Below the pieces are notes generated by a model, which had not been told where the DNA came from, searched no databases, and was given only the letters and a program-made list of their open reading frames with translations. 64,000 bases of DNA from Casimicrobiaceae bacterium (GTDB lineage: Bacteria; Pseudomonadota; Gammaproteobacteria; Burkholderiales; Casimicrobiaceae), in contig JAPKHK010000004.1 in the NCBI GenBank assembly GCA_026646885.1, positions 186,001 to 250,000 of the forward strand, read 5' to 3'. Positions 46,628-56,128 of this stretch are shown one piece after another (positions within the stretch are counted from its first letter, which is position 1; the number at the start of each line of letters is the position of its first letter). The translations under genes and the position numbers were made by a program.

Positions 46628-48289
46628 CTAATGCCGCCGCGCAATCTGCCGGGTAATCGCGATCAAAGGCAAAATGCCGACCGCGACGATCGCCAGGGCC
46701 GCCGTCGATGCCTCGGCCAGGCGTTCGTCCGATGCCAGGGTGTAGGCCTGTGTCGCGAGGGTGTCGAAATTGAAGGGCCGCATTACCAGCGTGGCAGGCA
46801 ATTCCTTCATGACGTCGACGAAAACCAGCAAGCCCGCGGTCAATACGCTGCCGCGCAGCAATGGCAAATGGACTCGGCGCAGCAGATCGGCCTGCCCGGT
46901 CCCCAGTGAACGCGCCGCCTCGTCCATAGAACGGGTGATCTTGCCGAGGCTTGCTTCCACGGTTTGCAGGGCGATCGCCAAGAAGCGCACGAGGTAGGCA
47001 AATACCAGGGCGCTGATGCCTCCGGTCAAAAGCAGTCCCGGATTGCTTCCGGTCAACGCCATCCATTGTGCCGCTAACCAGTTATCCAGGCGCGTAACGG
47101 GAATCAACACCCCCACGGCAATGACCGAACCGGGCACCGCGTAGCCCAATCCCACCGAGCGATTGATCAGCCGCGTGGCCATCCCCTTTTCCAAGCGCGC
47201 GGCGTAGGCGAGCAGCAAGGCCAGCGCCACCGCGATAGCCGCCGTCAGCGCGGCGAGGCTGAAGCTGTTGCGGGCCAGTTCGAAGAAGCGCAGACCGAAC
47301 TGCGCGTCACCCTCGGTGAGCGCCATCTTCAGGAGCAGACTCGCCGGCAGTATGAACCCCACGATCAAGGGCAAGGCACAGGCCGCGACCGCCCCCCAAG
47401 CGGCCAGCGGCGCGAGCCTCGCGCCGGTCGCCTTGTTCTGCCGTACCGTGGTGTTGTGAAAACGCGCCCGGCCGCGGCTTTTTTGCTCCAGCACCAAAAC
47501 CAGCACCACGAAAGCCAAAAGCGCCGCCGACAATTGCGCCGCGGCAATTCGGTCCCCCAGCGAAAACCAGGTGCGATAGATCGCGGTAGTGAAAGTCGGC
47601 ACTCCGAAATACGCGACCGTGCCATAGTCCGCCAGCGTTTCCATCAAGGCCAGTGCCGTCCCGGCGACGATGGCCGGACGCGCCAGCGGCAAGGACACGT
47701 GGAAAAACGATCCCCAGGCGGAGAGCCCCAAGCTGCGCGCCGCTTCTAGCATGCCGCCGGCCCGCTCCAGGAAGGCCGTGCGCGCCAGCAGGTAGACGTA
47801 GGGGTAGAGCACGGCGGAGAACATCACAATCGCACCGCCCAAGCTGCGCACCTCGGGAAACCAATAGTCGCCTCTCTTCCAAGTCATCCCCTCGCGCAAA
47901 GCGGTCTGCACGGGCCCGACGAATTGCAGCAGGTCGGTATAGGTATAGGCCATGACGTAGGCCGGCACGGCCAGCGGAAGCACCAATGCCCACTCGAAAA
48001 AACGCCGGCCGGGGAAGTCGTGCATGGTGACCAGCCAAGCCGGGCCGACACCACACACCATCACCCCCACCCCAACACCAAGGCACAAACCCAGAGTGTT
48101 CAACAGAATCTCCGGGAGCACGGTCGCCCACAAATGCGCCCAAGTTTCGCCGGTACCGCCAGCGAAAAGATTGAGCGCGACGCTGGCGATCGGCAGCGCC
48201 AGCACTGCGCCGATCGCCAGAGCCGCCAGCGTCCAAGGCCGAAGCGCAAGGGAGGATCGCCATCGTGGCGATGCCAGGGACGCCCTCAT
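46628..48289 (-). CDS. fbpB: Ferric iron ABC transporter permease
   Basis: 553-residue permease made of two fused six-helix domains, as in FbpB/SfuB. EAA-type loops that contact the ATPase are ARSLGLSAWGSFFHVSLPL in the first half and ARSLGTGQADLLRRVHLPL in the second. Strong membrane helices throughout. Its promoter region carries a Fur-box-like site at 48319-48337. It is inverted relative to fbpA and fbpC, an unusual split of an fbpABC set. Confidence 0.93.
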   Translation of the reverse strand: MRASLASPRWRSSLALRPWTLAALAIGAVLALPIASVALNLFAGGTGETWAHLWATVLPEILLNTLGLCLGVGVGVMVCGVGPAWLVTMHDFPGRRFFEWALVLPLAVPAYVMAYTYTDLLQFVGPVQTALREGMTWKRGDYWFPEVRSLGGAIVMFSAVLYPYVYLLARTAFLERAGGMLEAARSLGLSAWGSFFHVSLPLARPAIVAGTALALMETLADYGTVAYFGVPTFTTAIYRTWFSLGDRIAAAQLSAALLAFVVLVLVLEQKSRGRARFHNTTVRQNKATGARLAPLAAWGAVAACALPLIVGFILPASLLLKMALTEGDAQFGLRFFELARNSFSLAALTAAIAVALALLLAYAARLEKGMATRLINRSVGLGYAVPGSVIAVGVLIPVTRLDNWLAAQWMALTGSNPGLLLTGGISALVFAYLVRFLAIALQTVEASLGKITRSMDEAARSLGTGQADLLRRVHLPLLRGSVLTAGLLVFVDVMKELPATLVMRPFNFDTLATQAYTLASDERLAEASTAALAIVAVGILPLIAITRQIARRH

Positions 48290-48589
48290 GGAAGGGTGCG
48301 CGCGCGCGTGATCTCAGCCATAATGAGAATTGTAATCGATCGCGCAATCATCCTAGAAACCTCAGTTGGGCACGCCCGATGGTGCCTTTGGCCGGGTGCA
48401 TGGCGCGAAGCGACGACGCGGAATAGCCATTCTATTCAAGGAGGAGCGACAAAGCCAGGCGCCCGGACAAAGGCGCCAGCGGGTGTGCAGCGTGCTCACC
48501 CAAGAGGTGATGACCCAGACTCACCCGCAGACTTTGTCCAGCCTGACTGAAACTGAATAGGCGAGCGGTCAACTGAGGTTTTTAGGATC
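48290..48589. other. Divergent fbpB/fbpC intergenic region
   Basis: 300 bases between two divergent transporter genes. A Fur-box-like site lies at 48319-48337. A GAAGGAGGAG-like run near 48440-48450 precedes a frame with no good start, so I do not call a gene. Confidence 0.55.
48319..48337 (-). promoter_or_regulatory. Fur-box-like site upstream of fbpB
   Basis: On the - strand GATTACAATTCTCATTATG matches 13 of 19 positions of the classic Fur consensus (GATAATGATAATCATTATC). It lies 30 bases before the fbpB start. It could serve fbpC in the other direction as well. Confidence 0.6.
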
Positions 48590-49672
48590 ATGCTTGAGCT
48601 TTCCCACCTGCACCTGGCCTATGGCGCCACCCCTGTCGTCGATGATCTGAGCCTGCATCTGGAACCCGGCGCGATCGGCTGTCTGCTGGGTCCATCGGGT
48701 TGCGGCAAAACCACCGTACTGCGTGCCATCGCGGGCTTCGAGCCGGTGCTGGCGGGAGAAATCCGCATCGGCAATGAAGTGGTCGGCCGAGTGGGTTGGC
48801 AGCTTGCACCGGAAGCGCGGCGGGTGGGCATGGTGTTTCAGGACTACGCGCTTTTCCCGCATTTAGACGTTGCCGCCAATATCAGTTTCGGCTTGCGCGC
48901 GCTTGACACCGCCGAACGAACTCGCCGCGTCGATGATCTTTTGGTACGTGTGGGCTTGCCCGGAGCCGGCGGCAAATACCCGCACGAGCTGTCCGGCGGA
49001 CAGCAGCAGCGCGTCGCCCTGGCACGCGCGCTGGCGCCGCAGCCGCAGCTGCTGCTGCTCGATGAACCCTTTTCCAACCTCGACGTGGATTTGCGCGAGC
49101 GACTCTCGCTGGAGGTGCGCGAAATCATCAAGGCCGCGGGCATCACCGCGGTGCTGGTAACCCACGACCAGCATGAAGCGTTTGCGGTGGCCGATGTCAT
49201 CGGCATCATGCACGAAGGTCGCATTCAGCAATGGGACACGCCCTATAACCTCTATCACCGCCCGGACAATCGCTTCGTCGCCGATTTCGTTGGTCAAGGC
49301 GTGTTTCTACCGGGCGTCGTATTGAACCCACGCGAAGTTTCGATCGAGCTGGGTCAACTCGCCGGACGCATACCCACGGATTGCAGCGCAGGTTGCGCGC
49401 GCTGCGGCAAGAGCTGCCGGGTGTCGGTGCTACTGCGCCCGGATGACGTGGTGCATGACGACGCTTCGTCCATCCAAGCGGAAGTTGTCGCCAAGGCGTT
49501 TCGGGGTGCCGAGTTTCTCTATACCCTCGAACTGGCGAGTGGGCAGCGCGTGCTTTCACTGGTTCCCAGCCATCACAACCACGCCATCGGCGAAAAGATC
49601 GGGATCAAGCTCGATGTCGATCACGTGGTGGTGTTTCGCAATGCCGCCGCGGAGCAACACTCGCGTCCCTAG
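48590..49672 (+). CDS. fbpC: Ferric iron ABC transporter ATP-binding protein
   Basis: 360 residues. Walker A GPSGCGKTT at about residues 35-43, Q-loop VFQDYALFP, signature LSGGQQQRVALARAL, Walker B LLLLDEPFSNLD, and H-loop VTHDQHEAF. A TOBE region follows. Within it a Cys-rich loop, Cys265-x3-Cys269-x2-Cys272-x3-Cys276, is inserted just before VSVLLRPDDVVHDD. The late SHHNHAIGEK is typical of FbpC. The extra cysteines are not something I recall in most FbpC proteins. Confidence 0.92.
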   Translation: MLELSHLHLAYGATPVVDDLSLHLEPGAIGCLLGPSGCGKTTVLRAIAGFEPVLAGEIRIGNEVVGRVGWQLAPEARRVGMVFQDYALFPHLDVAANISFGLRALDTAERTRRVDDLLVRVGLPGAGGKYPHELSGGQQQRVALARALAPQPQLLLLDEPFSNLDVDLRERLSLEVREIIKAAGITAVLVTHDQHEAFAVADVIGIMHEGRIQQWDTPYNLYHRPDNRFVADFVGQGVFLPGVVLNPREVSIELGQLAGRIPTDCSAGCARCGKSCRVSVLLRPDDVVHDDASSIQAEVVAKAFRGAEFLYTLELASGQRVLSLVPSHHNHAIGEKIGIKLDVDHVVVFRNAAAEQHSRP

Positions 49673-49755
49673 CGGCACCTGCCGAGCCATCAGGCGGCGG
49701 GCCCGGCCTGCCGTTCGCGTTCAGCGGAACGCCCGAAGCCTCACGCCTTGTCGGC

Positions 49756-49965
49756 TCAAGCGGGCTGCGCCTCGAAGCCTGCTTTGGTGATAGCCGAGGC
49801 GATGCGCTCGGCGTTGACCTGGCTCGGATCGAACTCCACTTCGGCACCACCCGGCTGCAGCGTCACGGTTGCTTCATTCACTCCCGGCAGCGCCTTGATC
49901 ACGCGCGTGACGCTGCTGGCGCATCCGCCGCAGGTCATACCTTGCACCACAAATTTTTGACGCAT
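49756..49965 (-). CDS. copZ: Copper chaperone CopZ
   Basis: 69-residue heavy-metal-associated domain. GMTCGGCASSV holds the CxxC copper site, flanked by the ferredoxin-like fold (VTLQPGGAEVEF, ITKAGFEA). ATG 49965 has GAGAGGTGG upstream. Lies 10 bases after copA in the same direction, so it is a partner handing Cu(I) to CopA. Confidence 0.93.
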   Translation of the reverse strand: MRQKFVVQGMTCGGCASSVTRVIKALPGVNEATVTLQPGGAEVEFDPSQVNAERIASAITKAGFEAQPA

Positions 49966-49975
49966 CGTCCACCTC

Positions 49976-52168
49976 TCAAATTGCCGGCGGCCTCCAGCGC
50001 TTGAGCAGCAAGGCACTGGTGACCACCGATACGGAACTCATCGCCATCGCCCCCCCCGCAAGCCCCGGACTGAGGTAGCCCAAGGCCGCGAGCGGAATGC
50101 CCAGGACATTGTAGACAAAGGCAAAGAACAGATTCTGCCAAATCTTGCGTACGGTGGCACGGGACAGCGACATCGCCGCCAGCACCCCGGCAAGCTCGTT
50201 GCGCAGCAAGGTGACGTCCGCCGTTTCCAAGGCACTGCCGGAGCCCGCGCCCATGGCGAAACTCACATCGGCCTGGGCCAGCGCCGGCGCATCATTGATG
50301 CCATCGCCCACCATGCCGACTCGCAGGCTCTGAGCCTGCCAGTTCTTGATGGCTTCAGCTTTGTCCTGCGGCAAGAGCCCGGCACGGAATTCGGTGACCC
50401 CGGCACTCTGGGCGATCGCCGCCGCCGTAGCCGCATGGTCCCCGGTGAGCATGACCACCCGTGTTCCCTGGCGCTGCAACGCGGCAACCGCCTGCACGAC
50501 CCCAGGTCGCAAGGAGTCGGCCAAGGTGAGCCAACCCAAGAGTTGCGCGTCGCGGGTTACACCCACCACGGTTTGCCCCGCCTTGAACCACAGGTCGAGC
50601 ACGCCAGAGTCGAACTCGGTGCCGCTGGCGCTCAAGAACTGCGCCGACCCCAGGCGCAGCGTTGCCTCCCCGTCCTTGGCGGTGACGCCGAGGCCGGGCA
50701 GGGTTGTGAATTCGTGTAGCACGCTGGGCACCAAGCCCTGGCGGCGTGCTTCTTCCAATATGGCGCGAGCCAGGGGATGCACCGTACCCTGCTCCAGACC
50801 CGCGGCCGCCTGCAAAAGTGATTCAGTCGTCTCGCCCGCCGCAGGGAAAACCCCGGTGACGCGTGGCGCACCTTCGGTCAAGGTGCCGGTTTTGTCCACG
50901 ACCAGCACGTCCAAGTGCTGCGCATGTTCCAGGGCAGCGGCGTTTTTGATCAGAATACCGCTCTGGGCGCCGCGTCCCACACCGACCATCAGCGCCGTGG
51001 GCGTGGCCAGACCCAGCGCACAGGGGCAGGCGATCACCAGCACCGCGACGCCGTGCATGAGGCCGGTGGCAAAAGTTCCGGTCCACCACCAGGTGACGAG
51101 CCAAGTCAGGGCGGCAATCGCCAACACCACCGGCACAAAAACCGCCGCGACGCGATCGACCAGGCGCTGCACCGGCGCTTTCGAACCCTGCGCCGCAGCC
51201 ACCATACGGACGATTCCGGCGAGCAAGGTTGCGCTCCCCACCGCCGTCGCCACACAACGCAACTGTCCGGCGTGATTGAGCGTCCCCGCGAAAACCTTTG
51301 CCCCGGGCGCCTTTTCGACGGGCAGGCTCTCGCCGGTGAGCATCGATTCGTCGATGCTGGACTCGCCTTCACGCACCCTGCCGTCGATGGGCACCACATC
51401 CCCGCCGCGAACCAGGAAAACTTCGCCCGGCGACACCTGGGCGACGGGCACCTCTTCGACCACCCCGTCGCGCTCGCGCTGCACCGTGGCCGGTTGCAGG
51501 CGCATCAAGCTCGCCAGCGCTTCGGCGGTGCGGGCACGGGCACGCGCTTCGAGCATCTTGCCAAGCAGCACCAGTGTAATGATGGTGGCACTGGCCTCGA
51601 AATACAGCTGCCCGGCCAGCGCTTCAGCCCGCCAGGCATAGAGACTGAAGCCATAGGCCACCGAGGTGCCCAGCGCCACCAGCACATCCATGTTGGCGCT
51701 GCCGCCTTTCAAGCTCTTCCAGGCACCCGCATAAAAACGTCGCCCCGCCCAGAACTGCACCGGCGTGGCTAGTACGAACTGTAGCCAAGCCGGCAGCATC
51801 CACTCGTGGCGCCCCAGCGCCATGCCCACCATGGGGAGCAGTAAAGGCAAGGTCAGCGCGGCGCTGATCCAAAACTCGGTTAGCGCCAAGCCCTCACGGC
51901 TGGCATCGGCGGGCTCGAGCGATGCGGCATCGGCGGCCATCGGGCTCGCCCCGTAACCGGTATCGCGGATGACTTCTAGGATGGCATCGACGTTGGTTTG
52001 CCTCGGATCGAAAGTGACGCGGGCGGTTTCCGTGGCAAGATTGACCGCGGCCTCGACACCTTCCTGGCGGTTCAGAACTTTTTCGATGCGTGCCGAACAG
52101 GCGGCACAGGTCATGCCGGTAATACGCAAATCCACCGTGCCGCTTCGGTCGTTGCCGCCTTCCGCCAA
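49976..52168 (-). CDS. copA: Copper-translocating P1B-type ATPase
   Basis: 730 residues. An N-terminal metal domain with CxxC (GMTCAACSAR, Cys21/Cys24), eight membrane helices, and transmembrane copper motif ACPCALGLATP. DKTGTLTEG is the phosphorylated Asp loop and MVGDGINDAPALAQA the hinge. Exports Cu(I) to the periplasm. Translation probably starts with TTG 52168, where GAGG is 7 bases upstream. A GTG at 52135 also keeps the metal domain. The upstream 108 bases separate it from lysS, and no clear CueR site is seen. Confidence 0.96.
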   Translation of the reverse strand: MAEGGNDRSGTVDLRITGMTCAACSARIEKVLNRQEGVEAAVNLATETARVTFDPRQTNVDAILEVIRDTGYGASPMAADAASLEPADASREGLALTEFWISAALTLPLLLPMVGMALGRHEWMLPAWLQFVLATPVQFWAGRRFYAGAWKSLKGGSANMDVLVALGTSVAYGFSLYAWRAEALAGQLYFEASATIITLVLLGKMLEARARARTAEALASLMRLQPATVQRERDGVVEEVPVAQVSPGEVFLVRGGDVVPIDGRVREGESSIDESMLTGESLPVEKAPGAKVFAGTLNHAGQLRCVATAVGSATLLAGIVRMVAAAQGSKAPVQRLVDRVAAVFVPVVLAIAALTWLVTWWWTGTFATGLMHGVAVLVIACPCALGLATPTALMVGVGRGAQSGILIKNAAALEHAQHLDVLVVDKTGTLTEGAPRVTGVFPAAGETTESLLQAAAGLEQGTVHPLARAILEEARRQGLVPSVLHEFTTLPGLGVTAKDGEATLRLGSAQFLSASGTEFDSGVLDLWFKAGQTVVGVTRDAQLLGWLTLADSLRPGVVQAVAALQRQGTRVVMLTGDHAATAAAIAQSAGVTEFRAGLLPQDKAEAIKNWQAQSLRVGMVGDGINDAPALAQADVSFAMGAGSGSALETADVTLLRNELAGVLAAMSLSRATVRKIWQNLFFAFVYNVLGIPLAALGYLSPGLAGGAMAMSSVSVVTSALLLKRWRPPAI

Positions 52169-52276
52169 GGGTTCGCCTCGCTGCGCCTTGAATTACTCGT
52201 CACTCAAACATTGGGACGATTCTACCCCGTGCAAGGGTCGCAGATTCGTTCAGGTCCAACTCAACTGCGGTGCCGC

Positions 52277-53788
52277 TCAAGCCTCGGTGCGCCGCAGCTG
52301 CGGAAACAGAATCACATCCCGAATCGAGGGACTGTCGGTCAGCAGCATCACCAGCCGATCGACGCCGATCCCCTCCCCGGCAGTGGGGGGTAGACCGTAT
52401 TCCAGGGCGCGAATGTAATCGGCGTCGTAATGCATGGCCTCGGCGTCGCCGGCTTCCTTTTGTCGCGCTTGCTCCATGAAACGCGCCGCCTGGTCCTCGG
52501 GGTCGTTTAGCTCGGAAAAACCGTTGGCCATTTCGCGTCCGGTGACGAAAAGCTCGAAGCGGTCGGTGATGGCCGGATTGGCGTCATTGCGCCGCGCCAG
52601 GGGAGAGACCTCCTCGGGATAATCGACGATGAAGGTGGGCTCGAAGAGTTGCTCCTCGGTCGTTTCTTCGAAGAACAAGAGTTGTAACTCGCCCAGCGTG
52701 GCACCGTGCTTGATATCGACCTTGCGCGCGGCGAGCTGGCCGATGAGAAAGCCGGCGTCATGGAGCTGCTGCAAGGTCCATTGCGGATGGTATTTCGCGA
52801 TCGCCTGCGGCATGGTCAGGCGATCGAAGGGCTTCGCCAGATCCATGCTGCGGCCTTGATAGGTGACCACGCTGCTTCCCAGCACCTTTTGCGCCAGTTC
52901 GCGGAACAAGGTTTCGGTGAGATCCATGAGGTAATGGAAGTCCCGGTAGGCCTCGTAGAATTCGATCATGGTGAATTCCGGGTTGTGGCGCGTGGAAATA
53001 CCTTCGTTCCGGAAATTGCGGTTGATCTCGAAAACCTTCTCCAGGCCACCGACCACCAGGCGTTTGAGATAAAGCTCCGGCGCGATGCGCAAATAGAGCT
53101 GCATGTCCAAGGCATTGTGGTGGGTGACGAAAGGTCGCGCCGCGGCACCACCCGGAATCGGATGCATCATCGGCGTTTCGACTTCAAGATAGCCGCGCTC
53201 CACGAAAAACTCGCGGATGCCTTGCAGGATCTGCGAACGGGCGCGAAAGACGCGCTGCGCCTCGGGGTTGGTGATGAGATCGAGATAACGCTGGCGATAC
53301 TTTTGCTCGGTGTCGGTCAGGCCGTGGAATTTCTCAGGCAGTGGACGCAGCGCCTTGGTCAGAAGGCGGATCCGAGTGACATGGACCGTCAGTTCGCCGG
53401 TACGCGTTTTAAAGAGATGCCCTTGGGCGCCCAGGATGTCACCCAAGTCGTAATGTTTGAACGCTTCGTAGGCTTCCTCGCCCACGGCATCCTTGGCGAC
53501 ATACACTTGCAGGCGTCCGCTCACGTCTTGCAGCGTGGCGAAACTCGCCTTGCCCATCAGCCGCTTGAGCATCATGCGCCCGGCAATCGCCACCACGGTC
53601 TTCTCCGCCTCCAGCACCGCGGCTTCCTTGCCGCCGTGGCTGGCATGGAGATCTCCCGCCAGAGCATCGCGCCGAAAATCGTTGGGAAAAGCGTTGCCCC
53701 GTTCGCGCAGGGCGCCGAGCTTGGCGCGACGCTCGGCGATGATCTGGTTTTCGTCGAGCACGGCGGGTGGCGTGTGGGCGTCGGTCAT
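52277..53788 (-). CDS. lysS: Lysyl-tRNA synthetase, class II
   Basis: 503 residues. N-terminal OB-fold ([19 protein letters not shown]), then class II motifs: [19 protein letters not shown] (motif 2) and [13 protein letters not shown] (motif 3). Standard length. Follows prfB by 31 bases in the conserved prfB-lysS operon. Confidence 0.97.
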   Translation of the reverse strand: MTDAHTPPAVLDENQIIAERRAKLGALRERGNAFPNDFRRDALAGDLHASHGGKEAAVLEAEKTVVAIAGRMMLKRLMGKASFATLQDVSGRLQVYVAKDAVGEEAYEAFKHYDLGDILGAQGHLFKTRTGELTVHVTRIRLLTKALRPLPEKFHGLTDTEQKYRQRYLDLITNPEAQRVFRARSQILQGIREFFVERGYLEVETPMMHPIPGGAAARPFVTHHNALDMQLYLRIAPELYLKRLVVGGLEKVFEINRNFRNEGISTRHNPEFTMIEFYEAYRDFHYLMDLTETLFRELAQKVLGSSVVTYQGRSMDLAKPFDRLTMPQAIAKYHPQWTLQQLHDAGFLIGQLAARKVDIKHGATLGELQLLFFEETTEEQLFEPTFIVDYPEEVSPLARRNDANPAITDRFELFVTGREMANGFSELNDPEDQAARFMEQARQKEAGDAEAMHYDADYIRALEYGLPPTAGEGIGVDRLVMLLTDSPSIRDVILFPQLRRTEA

Positions 53789-53819
53789 GGGAATTCCGGG
53801 AAGAAGAGGTGGGGGCGGA

Positions 53820-54924
53820 TCAAACGCCTTGTTTCAGGCTGGCGGCAATGAAATCGTCGAGGTCGCCATCGAGCACGGCCTGGGTGTTGCCGACTTCGTA
53901 ATTGGTGCGCAGGTCTTTGATGCGCGACTGATCGAGCACATAGGAGCGAATCTGGTGGCCCCAGCCGATGTCGGTCTTGGAGTCTTCGATCTTCTGCTGC
54001 TCGGCCTGGCGCTTGCGCAGCTCCAGCTCATAGAGGCGCGACTTCAACATCGCCATCGCCTCCGCACGGTTGCGATGCTGTGAGCGGTCGTTCTGGCATT
54101 GCACGACGATGTTGGTGGGCAAGTGCGTGATGCGCACCGCCGAATCGGTCTTGTTGATGTGCTGGCCGCCCGCGCCCGAGGCGCGGAAGGTGTCGATGCG
54201 CAAATCCGCAGGGTTAATATCGACTTCGATGGAGTCGTCGACTTCGGGGTAAGCGAAAACGCTGGCAAAGGAGGTGTGGCGCCGCGCGTTGGAATCGAAG
54301 GGTGATTTGCGCACGAGCCTGTGGACGCCCGTCTCCGTACGCAAATAACCATAAGCATAGTCGCCATTGACCTTGACCGAGGCACTCTTTATGCCGGCAA
54401 CTTCGCCAGGCGATTCCTCGAGGATCTCGGTTACCCAACCGCGGCGTTCGCAATAACGCAAATACATGCGTAACAGCATCGAGGCCCAATCCTGGGCTTC
54501 AGTGCCCCCGCTACCCGCCTGGATGTCGATGAAGCACGGGCTCGGGTCCATGGGGTTGCTGAACATGCGGCGGAACTCCATGTCTTCCACGCGCTTTTGC
54601 AATCCCGCCACATCGGCTTGCACCGCCAACAAGGTATCGTCGTCGGACTCCGCCCGGGCCAATTCAAAAAGTCCGTCCGAATCATCGAGCCCCGACTCCA
54701 CGGTGTCGATCTGTGTGACTACGGCTTCGAGGGCCTTCTTCTCTTTGCCCAATTCCTGGGCTCGCGCGGCCTCATTCCAGACGCCGGGATCCTCGAGTTC
54801 GCGATTGACGACGTCTAGGCGCTCGTGCTTGGTCTCGTAGTCAAAGATACCTCCGCAGTTCGCCGCAGCGCCGGCGCAGGTCGGCGAGGGTGTTGGCGAT
54901 GAGGTTGACTTGTTCGGCTTCCAT
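53820..54924 (-). CDS. prfB: Peptide chain release factor 2, with programmed +1 frameshift
   Basis: Translation starts at ATG 54924 ([19 protein letters not shown]...), reads 27 codons and reaches CTT TGA at 54846-54841. A slip of +1 at CTT continues as [12 protein letters not shown] into the main frame. The stimulatory internal Shine-Dalgarno GGAGG lies at 54854-54850. Full protein about 367 residues. Reads UAA/UGA through the SPF motif (RKSPFDSN) and hydrolyses with GGQ ([13 protein letters not shown]). The frameshift gives autoregulation by RF2 level. Followed by lysS. Confidence 0.96.
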
Positions 54925-55081
54925 GTTCCTGCGCGCTCCTACGGGGGATAGTTAACTGTGTATTATACGCGAGACGCCTCCGGAGCTGGCCCCCAAATCC
55001 AGCAAAAACAGCCACTTCGTCCTGGCAGTACCCTGTTGTTCTTGCTAGAATTGCCGCACTTTGTCAAACCTCAAGCCACTC

Positions 55082-56128
55082 ATGACCGGATTCGCAGCTT
55101 TCCTGCTTACGCGTTGGAGGCGTCTGGGCTCCGCGCTCCTCTCTCTCGCCTTGGCGTTGTTGCCTGCGACCCCGGCCACCGGGCAGGATCTTCAGGACGT
55201 CAACAAGCTGATCAAGCAAGGAAATCACCCGCAGGCATTGGACAAGCTGAACACCTATCTCGCGGGGAAACCGAAAGATCCGCTGGCTCGTTTTCTCAAG
55301 GGCGTGGTGCTCACCGAACAAGGCAAGACCAACGAAGCGATCAGCCTCTTTCAGGCTCTGACCGAGGAATACCCAGAGCTCCCTGAACCATACAACAACC
55401 TTGCGGTGCTCTATGCTGCCAAGGGCCAGTACGAAAAAGCCAAGGTTTCCCTGGAAATGGCCATCCAGACTCACCCCAGCTATGCCACGGCGCATGAAAA
55501 CCTCGGCGATATCTACGCCAAGATGGCAAGTGTCGCCTACGACAAGGCCTTGCAACTCGACAAATCGAATAAGTCAGCCGAGACCAAACTCTCCCTGATC
55601 CGTGACATGTTTCCCAATGGCAAAACCAGCGGTACCCGCAGCAATTCGGCTAGAGTCGCGGCGGCCGCTCCGCCCGCCAAGGAGCCGGCACCGCCTGCGG
55701 CAGTTGTTGCCCCTGTGGCGCAGGTGGCCACAGCGCCCACCGTCGTCGCGGCACCCGCCCACAGTGCCAAACCAGTGCCCACCCCGGATGAATCCGACGC
55801 CATCATCGCCACCATTGAATCCTGGGCCAAGGCATGGTCGAACCGGGAAGTCGAGACCTATCTCTCGTTCTACGCGATAGGCTATCACCCGCCTGGGCTG
55901 ACCCACGACGCCTGGAAGGCCCAAAGGCGTGAACGTATCCTCGCACCCAAGCAGATCAGCGTAAGCATCCTGAGCCCGAAGGTCACAGCAATCGATGCGA
56001 CGCACGCTCGCCTCAATTTTCGCCAGGCTTACCGGTCTGACCGCCTCAGCACCGTCTCCAGCAAGACGCTGCTGCTCGAGAAGCAAAGCGGCCAGTGGCG
56101 CATTGCGCAGGAGCAATCCGGCAAGTGA
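55082..56128 (+). CDS. Secreted TPR protein with NTF2-like C-terminal domain
   Basis: 348 residues. A leader with an early hydrophobic stretch (GSALLSLALALLPATPATG) precedes three TPR motifs (DKLNTYLAGKPKDPLARFLKG; AISLFQALTEEYPELPEPYNNLA; AKVSLEMAIQTHPSYATAHENLG). An Ala/Pro-rich linker follows, then a C-terminal NTF2/DUF4440-type domain (ESWAKAWSNREVETYLSFYA to GQWRIAQEQ). ATG 55082 is the first ATG. The end overlaps the start of the L,D-transpeptidase gene. The C-terminal domain resembles that of the next gene. Confidence 0.82.
   Translation: MTGFAAFLLTRWRRLGSALLSLALALLPATPATGQDLQDVNKLIKQGNHPQALDKLNTYLAGKPKDPLARFLKGVVLTEQGKTNEAISLFQALTEEYPELPEPYNNLAVLYAAKGQYEKAKVSLEMAIQTHPSYATAHENLGDIYAKMASVAYDKALQLDKSNKSAETKLSLIRDMFPNGKTSGTRSNSARVAAAAPPAKEPAPPAAVVAPVAQVATAPTVVAAPAHSAKPVPTPDESDAIIATIESWAKAWSNREVETYLSFYAIGYHPPGLTHDAWKAQRRERILAPKQISVSILSPKVTAIDATHARLNFRQAYRSDRLSTVSSKTLLLEKQSGQWRIAQEQSGK

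Noticed and set aside
48366-48560. 64-residue + strand frame between fbpB and fbpC
   Set aside because: The Shine-Dalgarno-like run near 48440 does not precede any good start codon, and the sequence matches nothing.
49690-49755. Terminator between fbpC and copZ
   Set aside because: Only weak inverted repeats (GCGTTC-agcg-GAACGC) are present, without a U-tract, so I do not call one.
52169-52276. CueR-type operator in front of copA
   Set aside because: I looked for an inverted CueR site with a 19-base promoter spacer; ACCCTTGCACGGGGT near a TAGAAT is suggestive, but the -35/-10 spacing does not fit.
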